Shown: positions 1 to 12,265, numbered from the stretch's first letter. The stretch: 64,000 nt of DNA from Crossaster papposus (GCA_037893245.1 JBAIAA010000804.1:248001-312000), one strand, 5' to 3'. Made by a program: numbers and translations. The notes: generated from the letters alone by a model not told the origin.

Positions 1-217
1 GTTCGAGAATGAAGAGACACTCACCAGCTCGACATCTGAGACAAAATATTGCCAGATTTTCTACTAGAAAGAACTCAAACTGTGAGACTCACGCGTCAGG
101 ACACTGGCGGCATAGGCCTATGCGGAAATACACGTGCACATACATACACAGAAGAAAACATGGCTTCGAATAAGGAAAATTTTCTCGACTTATATCTGAG
201 CTGCGAACCTCAACGTT

Positions 218-445
218 GTTGGAGGATGAAGATACACTCACCAGCTCCACATCTGAGCTAACATATCGCCAAAATTCTCACCGGAAGAGACCCAAACTGT
301 GAGACTCATGCGTCAGGACACTGGCGGCATAGGCCTATGCGGCAATGCACGTGTACATACATACATACATACATACACCTAGAAAACATGGCTGCGAATG
401 AGGATAATTTTCTCGACTTATATCTTAGCTGCGAACCTCAACTTT
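218..445 (+). repeat. 228-bp long monomer variant with expanded (ACAT)n
   Basis: A B-type unit with ggcaatgcacgtgt and five ACAT units before ACACCTAG, adding 11 bp. A second copy lies at 2,994-3,221, a duplicate from the 2,776-bp unit. A 224-bp relative with four ACAT units is at 63,087-63,310. These longest forms occur only near the two ends of the window. Confidence 0.92.
355..378 (+). repeat. (ACAT)5-ACAC microsatellite tract inside a monomer
   Basis: Every long monomer has a short ACAT run at about monomer positions 138-148. Its copy number sets much of the size difference among the 217-, 220-, 224- and 228-bp forms. This is the longest run in the window, also present at 3,131-3,154. 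The tract is absent from short monomers. Confidence 0.9.
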
Positions 446-1099
446 GTTCGAGAATGAAGAGACACTCACCAGCTCGACATCTGAGACAAAATATTGCCAG
501 ATTTTCCACTAGAAAGAACTCAAACTGTGAGACTCATGCGTCAGGACACTGGCGGCATAGGCCTATGCGGAAATACACGTGCACATACATACACAGAAGA
601 AAACATGGCTTCGAATGAGGATAATTTTCTCGACTTATATCTGAGCTGCGAACCTCAACGTTGTTGGAGGATGAAGATACACTCACCAGCTCCACATCTC
701 AGCTAACATATCGCCAAAATTATCACCGGAAGAGACCCAAACTGTGAGACTCATGCGTCAGGACACTGGTGGCATAGGCCTATGCGGCAATGCACGTGTA
801 CATACATACATACACCTAGAAAACATGGCTGCGAATGAGGATAATTTTCTCGACTTATATCTGAGCCGCGAACCTCAACTTTGTTGAAGGATGAAGAGAC
901 ACTCACCAGCTCGACATCTGAGACAAAATATTGCCAAATTTCCCACAAGAAAGAACTCAAACTGTGAGACTCATGCGTCATGACACTGGCGGCATAGGCC
1001 TATGCGGAAATACACGTGCACATACATACACAGAAGAAAACATGGCTTCGAGTGACGATAATTTTCTCGACTTATATTTTAGCTGCGAACCTCAACGTT

Positions 1100-2651
1100 G
1101 TTCGAGAATGAAGAGACACTCACCAGCTCGACATCTGAGCCAAAATATTGCCAAATTAACAAACACAGGGCTGCGAATGAGGATAATTTGCTCGACTTAT
1201 ATCTTAGCTGCGAACCTCAACTTTGTTCGAGAATGAAGAGACACTCACCAGCTCGACATCTGAGACAAAATATTGCCAAATTTCCTACTAGAAAGAACTC
1301 AAACTGTTAGACTCATGCGTCAGGACACAGGCGGCATAGGCCTATGCGGAAATACACGTGCACATACATAGACAGAAGAAAACATGGCTTCGAATGAGGA
1401 TAATTTTCTCGACTTATATCTTAGCTGCGAACATCAATGTTGTAGGAGGAGGAAGATACACTCACCAGCTCCACATCTGAGCTAACATATTGCCAAAATT
1501 CTCACCGGAAGAGACCCAAACTGCGAGACTCGTGCGTCAGGACACTGGCGGCATAAGACTATGTGGCAATACACGTGTACATACATACACAGAAGAAAAC
1601 ATGGCTGTGAATGAGGATAATTTTCTCGACTTATATCTTAGCTGCGAACCTCAACTTTGTTCGAGAATGAAGAGACACTCGCCAGCTCGACATCTGAGAC
1701 AAAATATTGCCAAATTTTCCACTAGAAAGAACCCAAACTGTTAGACTCATGCGTCAGGACACTGGCGGCATAGGCCTATGCGGAAATACACGTGCACATA
1801 CATAAACAGAAGAAAACATGGCTTCGAATGATGATAATTTTCTCGACTTATATCTTAGCTGCGAACCTCAACTTTGTTCGAGAATGAAGAGACACTCACC
1901 AGCTCGACATCTGAGCCAAAATATTGCCAAATTAACAAACACAGGGCTGCGAATGAGGATAATTTGCTCGACTTATATCTTAGCTGCGAACCTCAACTTT
2001 GTTCGAGAATGAAGAGACACTCACCAGCTCGACATCTGAGACAAAATATTGCCAAATTTCCTACTAGAAAGAACTCAAACTGTTAGACTCATGCGTCAGG
2101 ACACAGGCGGCATAGGCCTATGCGGAAATACACGTGCACATACATAGACAGAAGAAAACATGGCTTCGAATGAGGATAATTTTCTCGACATATATCTTAG
2201 CTGCGAACATCAATGTTGTAGGAGGAGGAAGATACACTCACCAGCTCCACATCTGAGCTAACATATTGCCAAAATTCTCACCGGAAGAGACCCAAACTGC
2301 GAGACTCGTGCGTCAGGACACTGGCGGCATAAGACTATGTGGCAATACACGTGTACATACATACACAGAAGAAAACATGGCTGTGAATGAGGATAATTTT
2401 CTCGACTTATATCTTAGCTGCGAACCTCAACTTTGTTCGAGAATGAAGAGACACTCGCCAGCTCGACATCTGAGACAAAATATTGCCAAATTTTCCACTA
2501 GAAAGAACCCAAACTGTTAGACTCATGCGTCAGGACACTGGCGGCATAGGCCTATGCGGAAATACACGTGCACATACATAAACAGAAGAAAACATGGCTT
2601 CGAATGAGGATAATTTTCTCGACTTATATCTTAGCTGCGAACCTCAACTTT
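1100..2651 (+). repeat. 776-bp higher-order unit, two copies (short + 3 long)
   Basis: Copies are 1,100-1,875 and 1,876-2,651. Each has one short and three long monomers. Both carry the rare aacaaacacaggg junction, ataatttgctcg in the short unit, gcggcataagactatg in the C-middle unit, and acatacataaacag. A few single-base differences exist, for example ctcgacttat at 1,409 against ctcgacatat at 2,185. Confidence 0.92.
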
Positions 2652-2776
2652 GTTCGAGAATGAAGAGACACTCACCAGCTCGACATCTGAGCCAAAGTAT
2701 TGCCAAATTAACAAAAACAGGGCTGCGAATGAGGATAATTTGCTTGACTTATATTTTAGCTGCGAACCTCAACTTT
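2652..2776 (+). repeat. Short monomer bridging two higher-order blocks
   Basis: This short unit is the start of what would be a third 776-bp copy. It differs from the two before it (gagccaaagtatt, aacaaaaacaggg, tgcttgactt) and passes at 2,777 into the second edge-type block. Confidence 0.88.
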
Positions 2777-2885
2777 GTTCGAGAATGAAGAGACACTCAC
2801 CAGCTCGACATCTGAGACAAAATATTGCCAGATTTTCTACTAGAAAGAACTCAAACTGTGAGACTCACGCGTCAGGACACTGGCG

Positions 2886-2899
2886 GCATAGGCCTATGC
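2886..2899. other. 14-bp perfect palindrome GCATAGGCCTATGC (example)
   Basis: The 14-mer equals its own reverse complement and contains AGGCCT. It recurs once in most A- and B-type long monomers, at monomer positions 110-123. It is absent from all short monomers. It is broken by one base in a common variant reading gcatacgcctatgc (for example near 23,345, 24,030, 33,224 and 46,300) and in C-middle units reading gcataggactatgt. A role as a protein site or foldback is inference only. Confidence 0.85.
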
Positions 2900-2906
2900 G
2901 GAAATA

Positions 2907-2912
2907 CACGTG
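2907..2912. other. CACGTG hexamer in long monomers (example)
   Basis: CACGTG, the palindromic E-box core bound by basic helix-loop-helix proteins in many eukaryotes, occurs once in nearly every long monomer about 8 bp after the 14-bp palindrome. Short monomers lack it. I saw one unit with a changed site, reading catgtg, near 61,104. Presence of the motif is seen directly; binding is not shown. Confidence 0.75.
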
Positions 2913-3606
2913 CACATACATACACAGAAGAAAACATGGCTTCGAATAAGGAAAATTTTCTCGACTTATATCTGAGCTGCGAACCTCAACGTTGTTGGAG
3001 GATGAAGATACACTCACCAGCTCCACATCTGAGCTAACATATCGCCAAAATTCTCACCGGAAGAGACCCAAACTGTGAGACTCATGCGTCAGGACACTGG
3101 CGGCATAGGCCTATGCGGCAATGCACGTGTACATACATACATACATACATACACCTAGAAAACATGGCTGCGAATGAGGATAATTTTCTCGACTTATATC
3201 TTAGCTGCGAACCTCAACTTTGTTCGAAAATGAAGAGACACTCACCAGCTCGACATCTGAGACAAAATATTGCCAGATTTTCCACTAGAAAGAACTCAAA
3301 CTGTGAGACTCATGCGTCAGGACACTGGCGGCATAGGCCTATGCGGAAATACACGTGCACATACATACACAGAAGAAAACATGGCTTCGAATGAGGATAA
3401 TTTTCTCGACTTATATCTGAGCTGCGAACCTCAACGTTGTTGGAGGATGAAGATACACTCACCAGCTCCACATCTCAGCTAACATATCGCCAAAATTATC
3501 ACCGGAAGAGACCCAAACTGTGAGACTCATGCGTCAGGACACTGGTGGCATAGGCCTATGCGGCAATGCACGTGTACATACATACATACACCTAGAAAAC
3601 ATGGCT

Positions 3607-6090
3607 GCGAATGAGGATAATTTTCTCGACTTATATCTGAGCCGCGAACCTCAACTTTGTTGAAGGATGAAGAGACACTCACCAGCTCGACATCTGAGAC
3701 AAAATATTGCCAAATTTCCCACAAGAAAGAACTCAAACTGTGAGACTCATGCGTCATGACACTGGCGGCATAGGCCTATGCGGAAATACACGTGCACATA
3801 CATAGACAGAAGAAAACATGGCTTCGAATGAGGCTAATTTTCTCGACTTATATCTTAGCTGCGAACCTCAACGTTGTAGGAGGAGGAAGATACACTTACC
3901 AGCTCCACATCTGAGCTAACATATCGCCAAAATTCTCACCGGAAGAGACCCAAACTGTGAGACTCGTGCGTCAGGACACTGGCGGCATAGGACTATGTGG
4001 CAATACACGTGTACATACATACACAGAAGAAAACATGGCTGTGAATGAGGATAATTTTCTCGACTTATATCTTAGCTGCGTACCTCAACTTTGTTCGAGA
4101 ATGAAGAGACACTCACCAGCTCGACATCTGAGACAAAATATTGCCAAATTTTCCACTAGAAAGAACCCAAACTGTTAGACTCATGCGTCAGGACACTGGC
4201 GGCATAGGCCTATGCGGAAATACACGTGCACATACATAGACAGAAGAAAACATGGCTTCGAATGAGGATAATTTTCTCGACTTATATCTTAGTTGCGAAC
4301 CTCAACTTTGTTCGAGAATGAAGAGACACTCACCAGCTCGACATCTGAGACAAAATATTGCCAGATTTTTCACTAGAAAGAACTCAAACTGTGAGACTCA
4401 TGCGTCAGGACACTGGCGGCATAGGCCTATGCGGAAATACACGTGCACATACATACACAGAAGAAAACATGGCTTCGAATGAGGATAATTTTCTCGACTT
4501 ATATCTGAGCCGCGAACCTCAACTTTGTTGAAGGATGAAGAGACACTCACCAGCTCGACATCTGAGACAAAATATTGCCAAATTTCCCACAAGAAAGAAC
4601 TCAAACTGTGAGACTCATGCGTCATGACACTGGCGGCATAGGCCTATGCGGAAATACACGTGCACATACATAGACAGAAGAAAACATGGCTTTGAATGAG
4701 GCTAATTTTCTCGACTTATATCTTAGCTGCGAACCTCAACGTTGTAGGAGGAGGAAGATACACTTACCAGCTCCACATCTGAGCTAACATATCGCCAAAA
4801 TTCTCACCGGAAGAGACCCAAACTGTGAGACTCGTGCGTCAGGACACTGGCGGCATAGGACTATGTGGCAATACACGTGTACATACATACACAGAAGAAA
4901 ACATGGCTGTGAATGAGGATAATTTTCTCGACTTATATCTTAGCTGCGTACCTCAACTTTGTTCGAGAATGAAGAGACACTCACCAGCTCGACATCTGAG
5001 ACAAAATATTGCCAAATTTTCCACTAGAAAGAACCCAAACTGTTAGACTCATGCGTCAGGACACTGGCGGCATAGGCCTATGCGGAAATACACGTGCACA
5101 TACATAGACAGAAGAAAACATGGCTTCGAATGAGGATAATTTTCTCGACTTATATCTTAGTTGCGAACCTCAACTTTGTTCGAGAATGAAGAGACACTCA
5201 CCAGCTCGACATCTGAGACAAAATATTGCCAGATTTTTCACTAGAAAGAACTCAAACTGTGAGACTCATGCGTCAGGACACTGGCGGCATAGGCCTATGC
5301 GGAAATACACGTGCACATACATACACAGAAGAAAACATGGCTTCGAATGAGGATAATTTTCTCGACTTATATCTGAGCCGCGAACCTCAACTTTGTTGAA
5401 GGATGAAGAGACACTCACCAGCTCGACATCTGAGACAAAATATTGCCAAATTTCCCACAAGAAAGAACTCAAACTGTGAGACTCATGCGTCATGACACTG
5501 GCGGCATAGGCCTATGCGGAAATACACGTGCACATACATAGACAGAAGAAAACATGGCTTTGAATGAGGCTAATTTTCTCGACTTATATCTTAGCTGCGA
5601 ACCTCAACGTTGTAGGAGGAGGAAGATACACTTACCAGCTCCACATCTGAGCTAACATATCGCCAAAATTCTCACCGGAAGAGACCCAAACTGTGAGACT
5701 CGTGCGTCAGGACACTGGCGGCATAGGACTATGTGGCAATACACGTGTACATACATACACAGAAGAAAACATGGCTGTGAATGAGGATAATTTTCTCGAC
5801 TTATATCTTAGCTGCGTACCTCAACTTTGTTCGAGAATGAAGAGACACTCACCAGCTCGACATCTGAGACAAAATATTGCCAAATTTTCCACTAGAAAGA
5901 ACCCAAACTGTTAGACTCGTGCGTCAGGACACTGGCGGCATAGGCCTATGCGGAAATACACGTGCACATACATAGACAGAAGAAAACATGGCTTCGAATG
6001 AGGATAATTTTCTCGACTTATATCTTAGCTGCGAACCTCAACTTTGTTCGAGAATGAAGAGACACTCACCAGCTCGACATCTGAGACAAA
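3607..6090 (+). repeat. 868-bp higher-order unit, about 2.9 copies (4 long)
   Basis: Copies are about 3,607-4,474, 4,475-5,342 and 5,343-6,090. Each is four long monomers with no short ones. Markers are gttgaaggatg, gtcatgacac, gaggctaatttt, cacttaccagctcc, ctgcgtacctc and gccagatttttcac. Copies 2 and 3 share ggctttgaatg where copy 1 has ggcttcgaatg, so they are each other's closest relatives. The third copy stops matching at about 6,094. Confidence 0.92.
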
Positions 6091-8204
6091 ATATTGCCGG
6101 ATTTTCCACTAGAAAGAACTCAATCTGTGAGACTCATGCGTCAGGACACTGGCGGCATAGGCCTATGCGGAAATACACGTGCACATACATACACAGAAGA
6201 AAACATGGCTTCGAATGACGAAAATTTTCTCGACTTATATCTTAGCTGCGAACCTCAACGTTGTTCGAGAATGAAGAGACACTCACCAGCTCGACATCTG
6301 AGCCAAAATATTGCCAAATTAACAAAAACAGGGCTGCGAATGAGGATAATTTTCTCGACTTATATCTTAGCTGCGAACCTCAACTTTGTTCGAGAATGAA
6401 GAGACACTCACCAGCTCGACATCTGAGACAAAATATTGCCAGATTTTCCACTAGAAAGAACTCAAACTGTGAGACTCATGCGTCAGGACACTGGCGGCAT
6501 AGGCCTATGCGGAAATACACGTGCACATACATACACAGAAGAAAACATGGCTTCGAATGAGGATAATTTTCTCGACTTATATCTGAGCTGCGAACCTCAA
6601 CGTAGTTGGAGGATGAAGATACACTCACCAGCTCCACATCTGAGCTAACATATCGCCAAAATTCTCACCGGAAAAGACCCAAACTTTGAGACTCATGCGT
6701 CAGGACACTGGCGGCATAGGCCTATGCGGCAAAGCTCGTGTACATACATACATACACCTAGAAAACATGGCTGCGAATGAGGATAATTTTCTCGACTTAT
6801 ATCTGAGCCGCGAACCTCAACTTTGTTCGAGGATGAAGAGACACTCACCAGCTCGACATCTGAGACAAAATATTGCCAAATTTCCCACGAGAAAGAACCC
6901 AAACTGTTAGACTCATGCGTCAGGACACTGGCGGCATAGGCCTATGCGGAAATACACGTGCACATACATAGACAGAAGAAAACATGGCTGCGAATGAGGA
7001 TAATTTTCTCGACTTATATTTTAGCTGCGAACCTCAACGTTGTAGGAGGAGGGAAGATACACTCACCAGCTCCACATCTGAGCTAACATATCGCCAAAAT
7101 TCTCACCGGAAGAGACCCAAACTGTGAGACTCGTGCGTCAGGACACTGGCGGCATAGGACTATGTGGCAATACACGTGTACATACATACACAGAAGAAAA
7201 CATGGCTGTGAATGAGGATAATTTTCTCGACTTGTATCTTAGCTGCGAACCTCAACTTTGTTCGAGAATGAAGAGACACTCACCAGCTCGACATCTGAGA
7301 CAAAATATTGCCAGATTTTCCACTAGAAAGAACTCAATCTGTGAGACTCATGCGTCAGGACACTGGCGGCATAGGCCTATGCGGAAATACACGTGCACAT
7401 ACATACACAGAAGAAAACATGGCTTCGAATGACGAACATTTTCTCGACTTATATCTTAGCTGCGAACCTCAACGTTGTTCGAGAATGAAGAGACACTCAC
7501 CAGCTCGACATCTGAGCCAAAATATTGCCAAATTAACAAAAACAGGGCTGCGATTGAGGATAATTTTCTCGACTTATATCTTAGCTGCGAACCTCAACTT
7601 TGTTCGAGAATGAAGAGACACTCACCAGCTCGACATCTGAGACAAAATATTGCCAGATTTACCACTAGAAAGAACTCAAACTGTGAGACTCATGCGTCAG
7701 GACACTGGCGGCATAGGCCTATGCGGAAATACACGTGCACATACATACACAGAAGAAAACATGGCTTCGAATGAGGATAATTTTCTCGACTTATATCTGA
7801 GCTGCGAACCTCAACGTAGTTGGAGGATGAAGATACACTCACCAGCTCCACATCTGAGCTAACATATCGCCAAAATTCTCACCGGAAAAGACCCAAACTG
7901 TGAGACTCATGCGTCAGGACACTGGCGGCATAGGCCTATGCGGAAATACACGTGCACATACATAGACAGAAGAAAACATGGCTTCGAATGAGGATAATTT
8001 TCTCGACTTATATCTTAGCTGCGAACCTCAACGTTATTCGAGAATGAAGAGACACTCACCAGCTCGACATCTGAGCCAAAATATTGCCAAATTAACAAAA
8101 ACAGGGCTGCGAATGAGGATAATTTTCTCGACTTATATCTTAGCTGCGAACCTCAACTTTGTTCGAGAATGAAGAGACACTCACCAGCTCCACATCTCAG
8201 CTAA
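6091..8204 (+). repeat. 1,213/1,214-bp units, irregular
   Basis: Matching runs repeat 1,214 bp apart from about 6,094 to 7,880, with short units at 6,263 and 7,477. The unit is four 217-bp, one 220-bp and one short monomer; one extra G in gaggagggaag at about 7,051 makes the first copy 1,214. The next copy is interrupted by an added long+short pair (short unit at 8,036, starting gttattcgag instead of gttgttcgag). Confidence 0.82.
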
Positions 8205-8380
8205 CATATCGCCAAAATTCTCACCGGAAAAGACCCAAACTGTGAGACTCATGCGTCAGGACACTGGCGGCATAGGCCTATGCGGCAAAGCACGTGTACA
8301 TACATACATACACCTAGAAAACATGGCTGCGAATGAGGATAATTTTCTCGACTTATATCTGAGCCGCGAACCTCAACTTT
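8161..8380 (+). repeat. Chimeric long monomer, A start joined to B
   Basis: The unit starts gttcgagaatgaagagac as type A but after the shared actcaccagctc it reads cacatctcagctaac, the B form. The switch lies between about 8,177 and 8,192. It is followed by the 220-bp middle and begins the 3.7-kb duplicated block. Its ctcagctaac variant is otherwise seen near the window ends. Confidence 0.88.
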
Positions 8381-11300
8381 GTTCGAGGATGAAGAGACAC
8401 TCACCAGCTCGACATCTGAGACAAAATATTGCCAAATTTCCCACTAGAAAGAACCCAAACTGTTAGACTCATGCGTCAGGACACTGGCGGCATAGGCCTA
8501 GGCGGAAATACACGTGCACATACATAGACAGAAGAAAACATGGCTTCGAATGACGATAATTTTCTCGACTTATATTTTAGCTGCGAACCTCAACGTTGTA
8601 GGAGGAGGAAGATACACTCACAAGCTCCACATCTGAGCTAACATATCGCCAAAATTCTCACCGGAAGAGACCCAAACTGTGAGACTCGTGCGTCAGGACA
8701 CTGGCGGCATAGGACTATGTGGCAATACACGTGTACATACATACACAGAAGAAAACATGGCTGTGAATGAGGATAATTTTCTCGACTTATATCTTAGCTG
8801 CGAACCTCAACTTTGTTCGAGAATGAAGAGACACTCACCAGCTCGACATCTGAGACAAAATATTGCCAGATTTTCCACTAGAAAGAACTCAATCTGTGAG
8901 ACTCATGCGTCAGGACACTGGCGGCATAGGCCTATGCGGAAATACACGTGCACATACATACACAGAAGAAAACATGGCTTCGAATGACGACAATTTTCTC
9001 GACTTATATCTTAGCTGCGAGCCTCAACGTTGTTCGAGAATGAAGAGACACTCACCAGCTCGACATCTGAGCCAAAATATTGCCAAATTAACAAAAACAG
9101 GGCTGCGAATGAGAATAATTTTCTCGACTTATATCTTAGCTGCGAACCTCAACTTTGTTCGAGAATGAAGAGACACTCACCAGCTCGACATCTGAGACAA
9201 AATATTGCCAGATTTTCCACTAGAAAGAACTCAAACTGTGAGACTCATGCGTCAGGACACTGGCGGCATAGGCCTATGCGGAAATACACGTGCACATACA
9301 TACACAGAAGAAAACATGGCTTCGAATGAGGATAATTTTCTCGACTTATATCTGAGCTGCGAACCTCAACGTAGTTGGAGGATGAAGATACACTCACCAG
9401 CTCCACATCTGAGCTAACATATCGCCAAAATTCTCACCGGAAAAGACCCAAACTGTGAGACTCATGCGTCAGGATACTGGCGGCATAGGCCTATGCGGCA
9501 AAGCACGTGTACATACATACATACACCTAGAAAACATGGCTGCGAATGAGGATAATTTTCTCGACTTATATCTGAGCCGCGAACCTCAACTTTGTTCGAG
9601 GATGAAGAGACACTCACCAGCTCGACATCTGAGACAAAATATTGCCAAATTTCCCACGAGAAAGAACCCAAACTGTTAGACTCATGCGTCAGGACACTGG
9701 CGGCATAGGCCTATGCGGAAATACACGTGCACATACATAGACAGAAGAAAACATGGCTGCGAATGAGGATAATTTTCTCGACTTATATTTTAGCTGCGAA
9801 CCTCAACGTTGTAGGAGGAGGAAGATACACTCACCAGCTCCACATCTGAGCTAACATATCGCCAAAATTCGCACCGGAAAAGACCCAAACTGTGAGACTC
9901 GTGCGTCAGGACACTGGCGGCATAGGACTATGTGGCAATACACGTGTACATACATACACAGAAGAAAACATGGCTGTGAATGAGGATAATTTTCTCGACT
10001 TATATCTTAGCTGCGAACCTCAACTTTGTTCGAGAATGAAGAGACACTCACCAGCTCGACATCTGAGACAAAATATTGCCAGATTTTCCACTAGAAAGAA
10101 CTCAATCTGTGAGACTCATGCGTCAGGACACTGGCGGCATAGGCCTATGCGGAAATACACGTGCACATACATACACAGAAGAAAACATGGCTTCGAATGA
10201 GGATAATTTTCTCGACTTATATCTTAGCTGCGAACCTCAACGTTGTTCGAGAATGAAGAGACACTCACCAGCTCGACATCTGAGCCAAAATATTGCCAGA
10301 TTTTCCACTAGAAAGAACTCAAACTGTGAGACTCATGCGTCAGGACACTGGCGGCATAGGCCTATGCGGAAATACACGTGCACATACATACACAGAAGAA
10401 AACATGGCTTCGAATGAGGATAATTTTCTCGACTTATATCTGAGCTGCGAACCTCAACGTAGTTGGAGGATGAAGATACACTCACCAGCTCCACATCTGA
10501 GCTAACATATCGCCAAAATTCTCACCGGAAAAGACCCAAACTGTGAGACTCATGCGTCAGGACACTGGCGGCATAGGCCTATGCGGAAATACACGTGCAC
10601 ATACATAGACAAAAGAAAACATGGCTTCGAATGAGGATAATTTTCTCGACTTATATCTTAGCTGCAAACCTCAACTTTGTTCGAGAATGAAGAGACACTC
10701 ACCAGCTCGACATCTGAGACAAAATATTGCCAGATTTTCCACTAGAAAGAACTCAATCTGTGAGACTCATGCGTCAGGACACTGGCGGCATAGGCCTATG
10801 CGGAAATACACGTGCACATACATACACAGAAGAAAACATGGCTTCGAAGGAGGATAATTTTCTCGACTTATATCTTAGCTGCGAACCTCAACGTTGTTCG
10901 AGAATGAAGAGACACTCACCAGCTCGACATCTGAGCCAAAATATTGCAAAATTAACAAAAACAGGGCTGCGAATGAGGATAATTTTCTCGACTTATATCT
11001 TAGCTGCGAACCTCAACTTTGTTCGAGAATGAAGAAACACTCACCAGCTCGACATCTGAGACAAAATATTGCCAGATTTTCCACTAGAAAGAACTCAAAC
11101 TGTGAGACTCATGCGTCAGGACACTAGCGGCATAGGCCTATGCGGAAATACACGTGCACATACATACACAGAGGAAAACATGGCTTCGAATGAGGATAAT
11201 TTTCTCGACTTATATCTGAGCTGCGAACCTCAACGTTGTTGGAGGATGAAGATACACTCACCAGCTCCACATCTGAGCTAACATATCGCCAAAATTCTCA

Positions 11301-11460
11301 CCGGAAGAGACCCAAACTGTGAGACTCATGCGTCAGGACACTGGCGGCATAGGCCTATGCGGCAAAGCACGTGTACGTACATACATACACCTAGAAAACA
11401 TGGCTGCGAATGAGGATAATTTTCTCGACTTATATCTGAGCCGCGAACCTCAACTTTGTT
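8205..11460 (+). repeat. 3.7-3.9-kb duplicated block, copy 1
   Basis: Matches 11,936-15,316 at an offset of 3,731 bp (16 long and 2 short monomers), rising to 3,856 bp after about 10,290 because this copy lacks one short unit. Inside, 1,213-bp units repeat from 8,242 and 9,455. Markers include cgtagttggagg, gcgagcctcaac in the unit before 9,032, and gcttcgaaggagg at about 10,842. The copies part at 11,461, where gttcgagaatg with ctcactagc faces gttcgaggatg with ctcaccagc. Confidence 0.88.
10245..10461 (+). repeat. Chimeric long monomer that replaced a short one
   Basis: This unit starts with the short-type marker gagcc but continues gccagattttccac as type A. The matching place in the second copy of the block has a short unit at 13,976 followed by a type A unit. 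A crossover in the shared aaaatattgcca, about 10,284-10,297, fused the start of the short unit to the end of the next long one and removed 125 bp. Confidence 0.88.
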
Positions 11461-12265
11461 CGAGAATGAAGAGACACTCACTAGCTCGACATCTGAGACA
11501 AAATATCGCCAAATTTTCCACTAGAAAGAACCCAAACTGTTAGACTCATGCGTCAGGACACTGGCGCCATAGGCCTATGCGGAAATACACGTGCACATAC
11601 ATAGACAGAAGAAAACATGGCTTCGAATGAGGATAATTTTCTCGACTTATATCTTAGCTGCAAACCTCAACTTTGTTCGAGAATGAAGAGACACTCACCA
11701 GCTCGACATCTGAGACAAAATATTGCCAGATTTTCCACTAGAAGGAACTCAATCTGTGAGACTCATGCGTCAGGACACTGGCGGCATAGGCCTATGCGGA
11801 AATACACGTGCACATACATACACAGAAGAAAACATGGCTTCGAATGAGGATAATTTTCTCGACTTATATCTGAGCTGCGAACCTCAACGTAGTTGGAGGA
11901 TGAAGATACACTCACCAGCTCCACATCTGAGCTAACATATCGCCAAAATTCTCACCGGAAAAGACCCAAACTGTGAGACTCATGCGTCAGGACACTGGCG
12001 GCATAGGCCTATGCGGCAAAGCACGTGTACATACATACATACACCTAGAAAACATGGCTGCGAATGAGGATAATTTTCTCGACTTATATCTGAGCCGCGA
12101 ACCTCAACTTTGTTCGAGGATGAAGAGACACTCACCAGCTCGACATCTGAGACAACATATTGCCAAATTTCCCACTAGAAAGAACCCAAACTGTTAGACT
12201 CATGCGTCAGGACACTGGCGGCATAGGCCTATGCGGAAATACACGTGCACATACATAGACAGAAG
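11461..12265 (+). repeat. 0.8-kb segment also found at 16,185-16,990
   Basis: Offset 4,724 bp. Shared markers are ctcactagctc, aatatcgcc, ctagaaggaactc and cgtagttggagg. They differ in the middle just after the first unit (ggcgccatag here, ggcgacatag at 16,287). The later copy has an extra A in tttcccaacgag at about 16,898, giving a 218-bp monomer. The segment overlaps the start of the second 3.7-kb block, so it was copied separately from that duplication. Confidence 0.8.

Larger units (their letters stand above)
1..1028 (+). repeat. Edge-type block, copy 1
   Basis: Five long monomers start at 1, 218, 446, 663 and 883 (217, 228, 217, 220 and 217 bp), running on to 1,099. Diagnostic variants are cgaataaggaaaat near 168, ctcagctaac near 697, ggtggcatagg near 768, gttgaaggatg near 883 and gtcatgacac near 977. 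The same run returns 2,776 bp later with only occasional base changes, until the copies part at about 1,029, where acatacacag faces acatagacag. Confidence 0.9.
2777..2993 (+). repeat. Reference long monomer, type A (217 bp)
   Basis: A typical type A unit begins gttcgagaatgaagagac and reads ctcgacatctgagac near position 30. The mid part holds the 14-bp palindrome (monomer positions 110-123) and CACGTG (131-136). It ends with the pyrimidine-rich ctcgacttatat and gcgaacctcaac. In the right half, type A copies vary between acatacatacacag and acatacatagacag, and between ggcttcg and ggctgcg after the aaaacat motif. These variants are inherited as blocks in the higher-order units. The following unit starts at 2,994 with type B. 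Confidence 0.95.
2777..3804 (+). repeat. Edge-type block, copy 2
   Basis: A repeat of bases 1-1,028 at an offset of 2,776 bp, a unit of 11 long and 3 short monomers. Monomers start at 2,777, 2,994, 3,222, 3,439 and 3,659. One visible difference is gttcgaaaatg at 3,222 against gttcgagaatg at 446. The part from 3,222 onward also matches the right end of the window at an offset of 60,089 bp. Confidence 0.9.

Noticed and set aside
355..378. ACAT tract as telomeric repeat
   Set aside because: The unit is ACAT with at most five copies. It does not match TTAGG, TTAGGG or other common telomere repeats.
751..981. Minus-strand frames starting MTHESHSL and similar as a conserved protein
   Set aside because: They are the reverse of the same monomer, appear only where chance changes remove a stop, and vary in length with single-base changes.
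1100..1224. tRNA-derived or SINE origin, from gttcgagaat resembling a Pol III B box
   Set aside because: The core GTTCGA is present, but the following bases are not the expected CC and no convincing A box lies at the right distance upstream. There is no A-rich tail or target-site duplication.
2886..2899. Palindrome as a transposon terminal repeat
   Set aside because: It is 14 bp, internal to the monomer, present once per unit, and I see no target-site duplication or transposase remnant.
2777..2993. CENP-B box in the monomer
   Set aside because: Places starting ttcg (gttcgagaatg, cttcgaatgagg) do not continue with the cggg required by the usual NTTCGNNNNANNCGGGN form. No match was seen on the strand checked; the reverse strand was checked only by eye.
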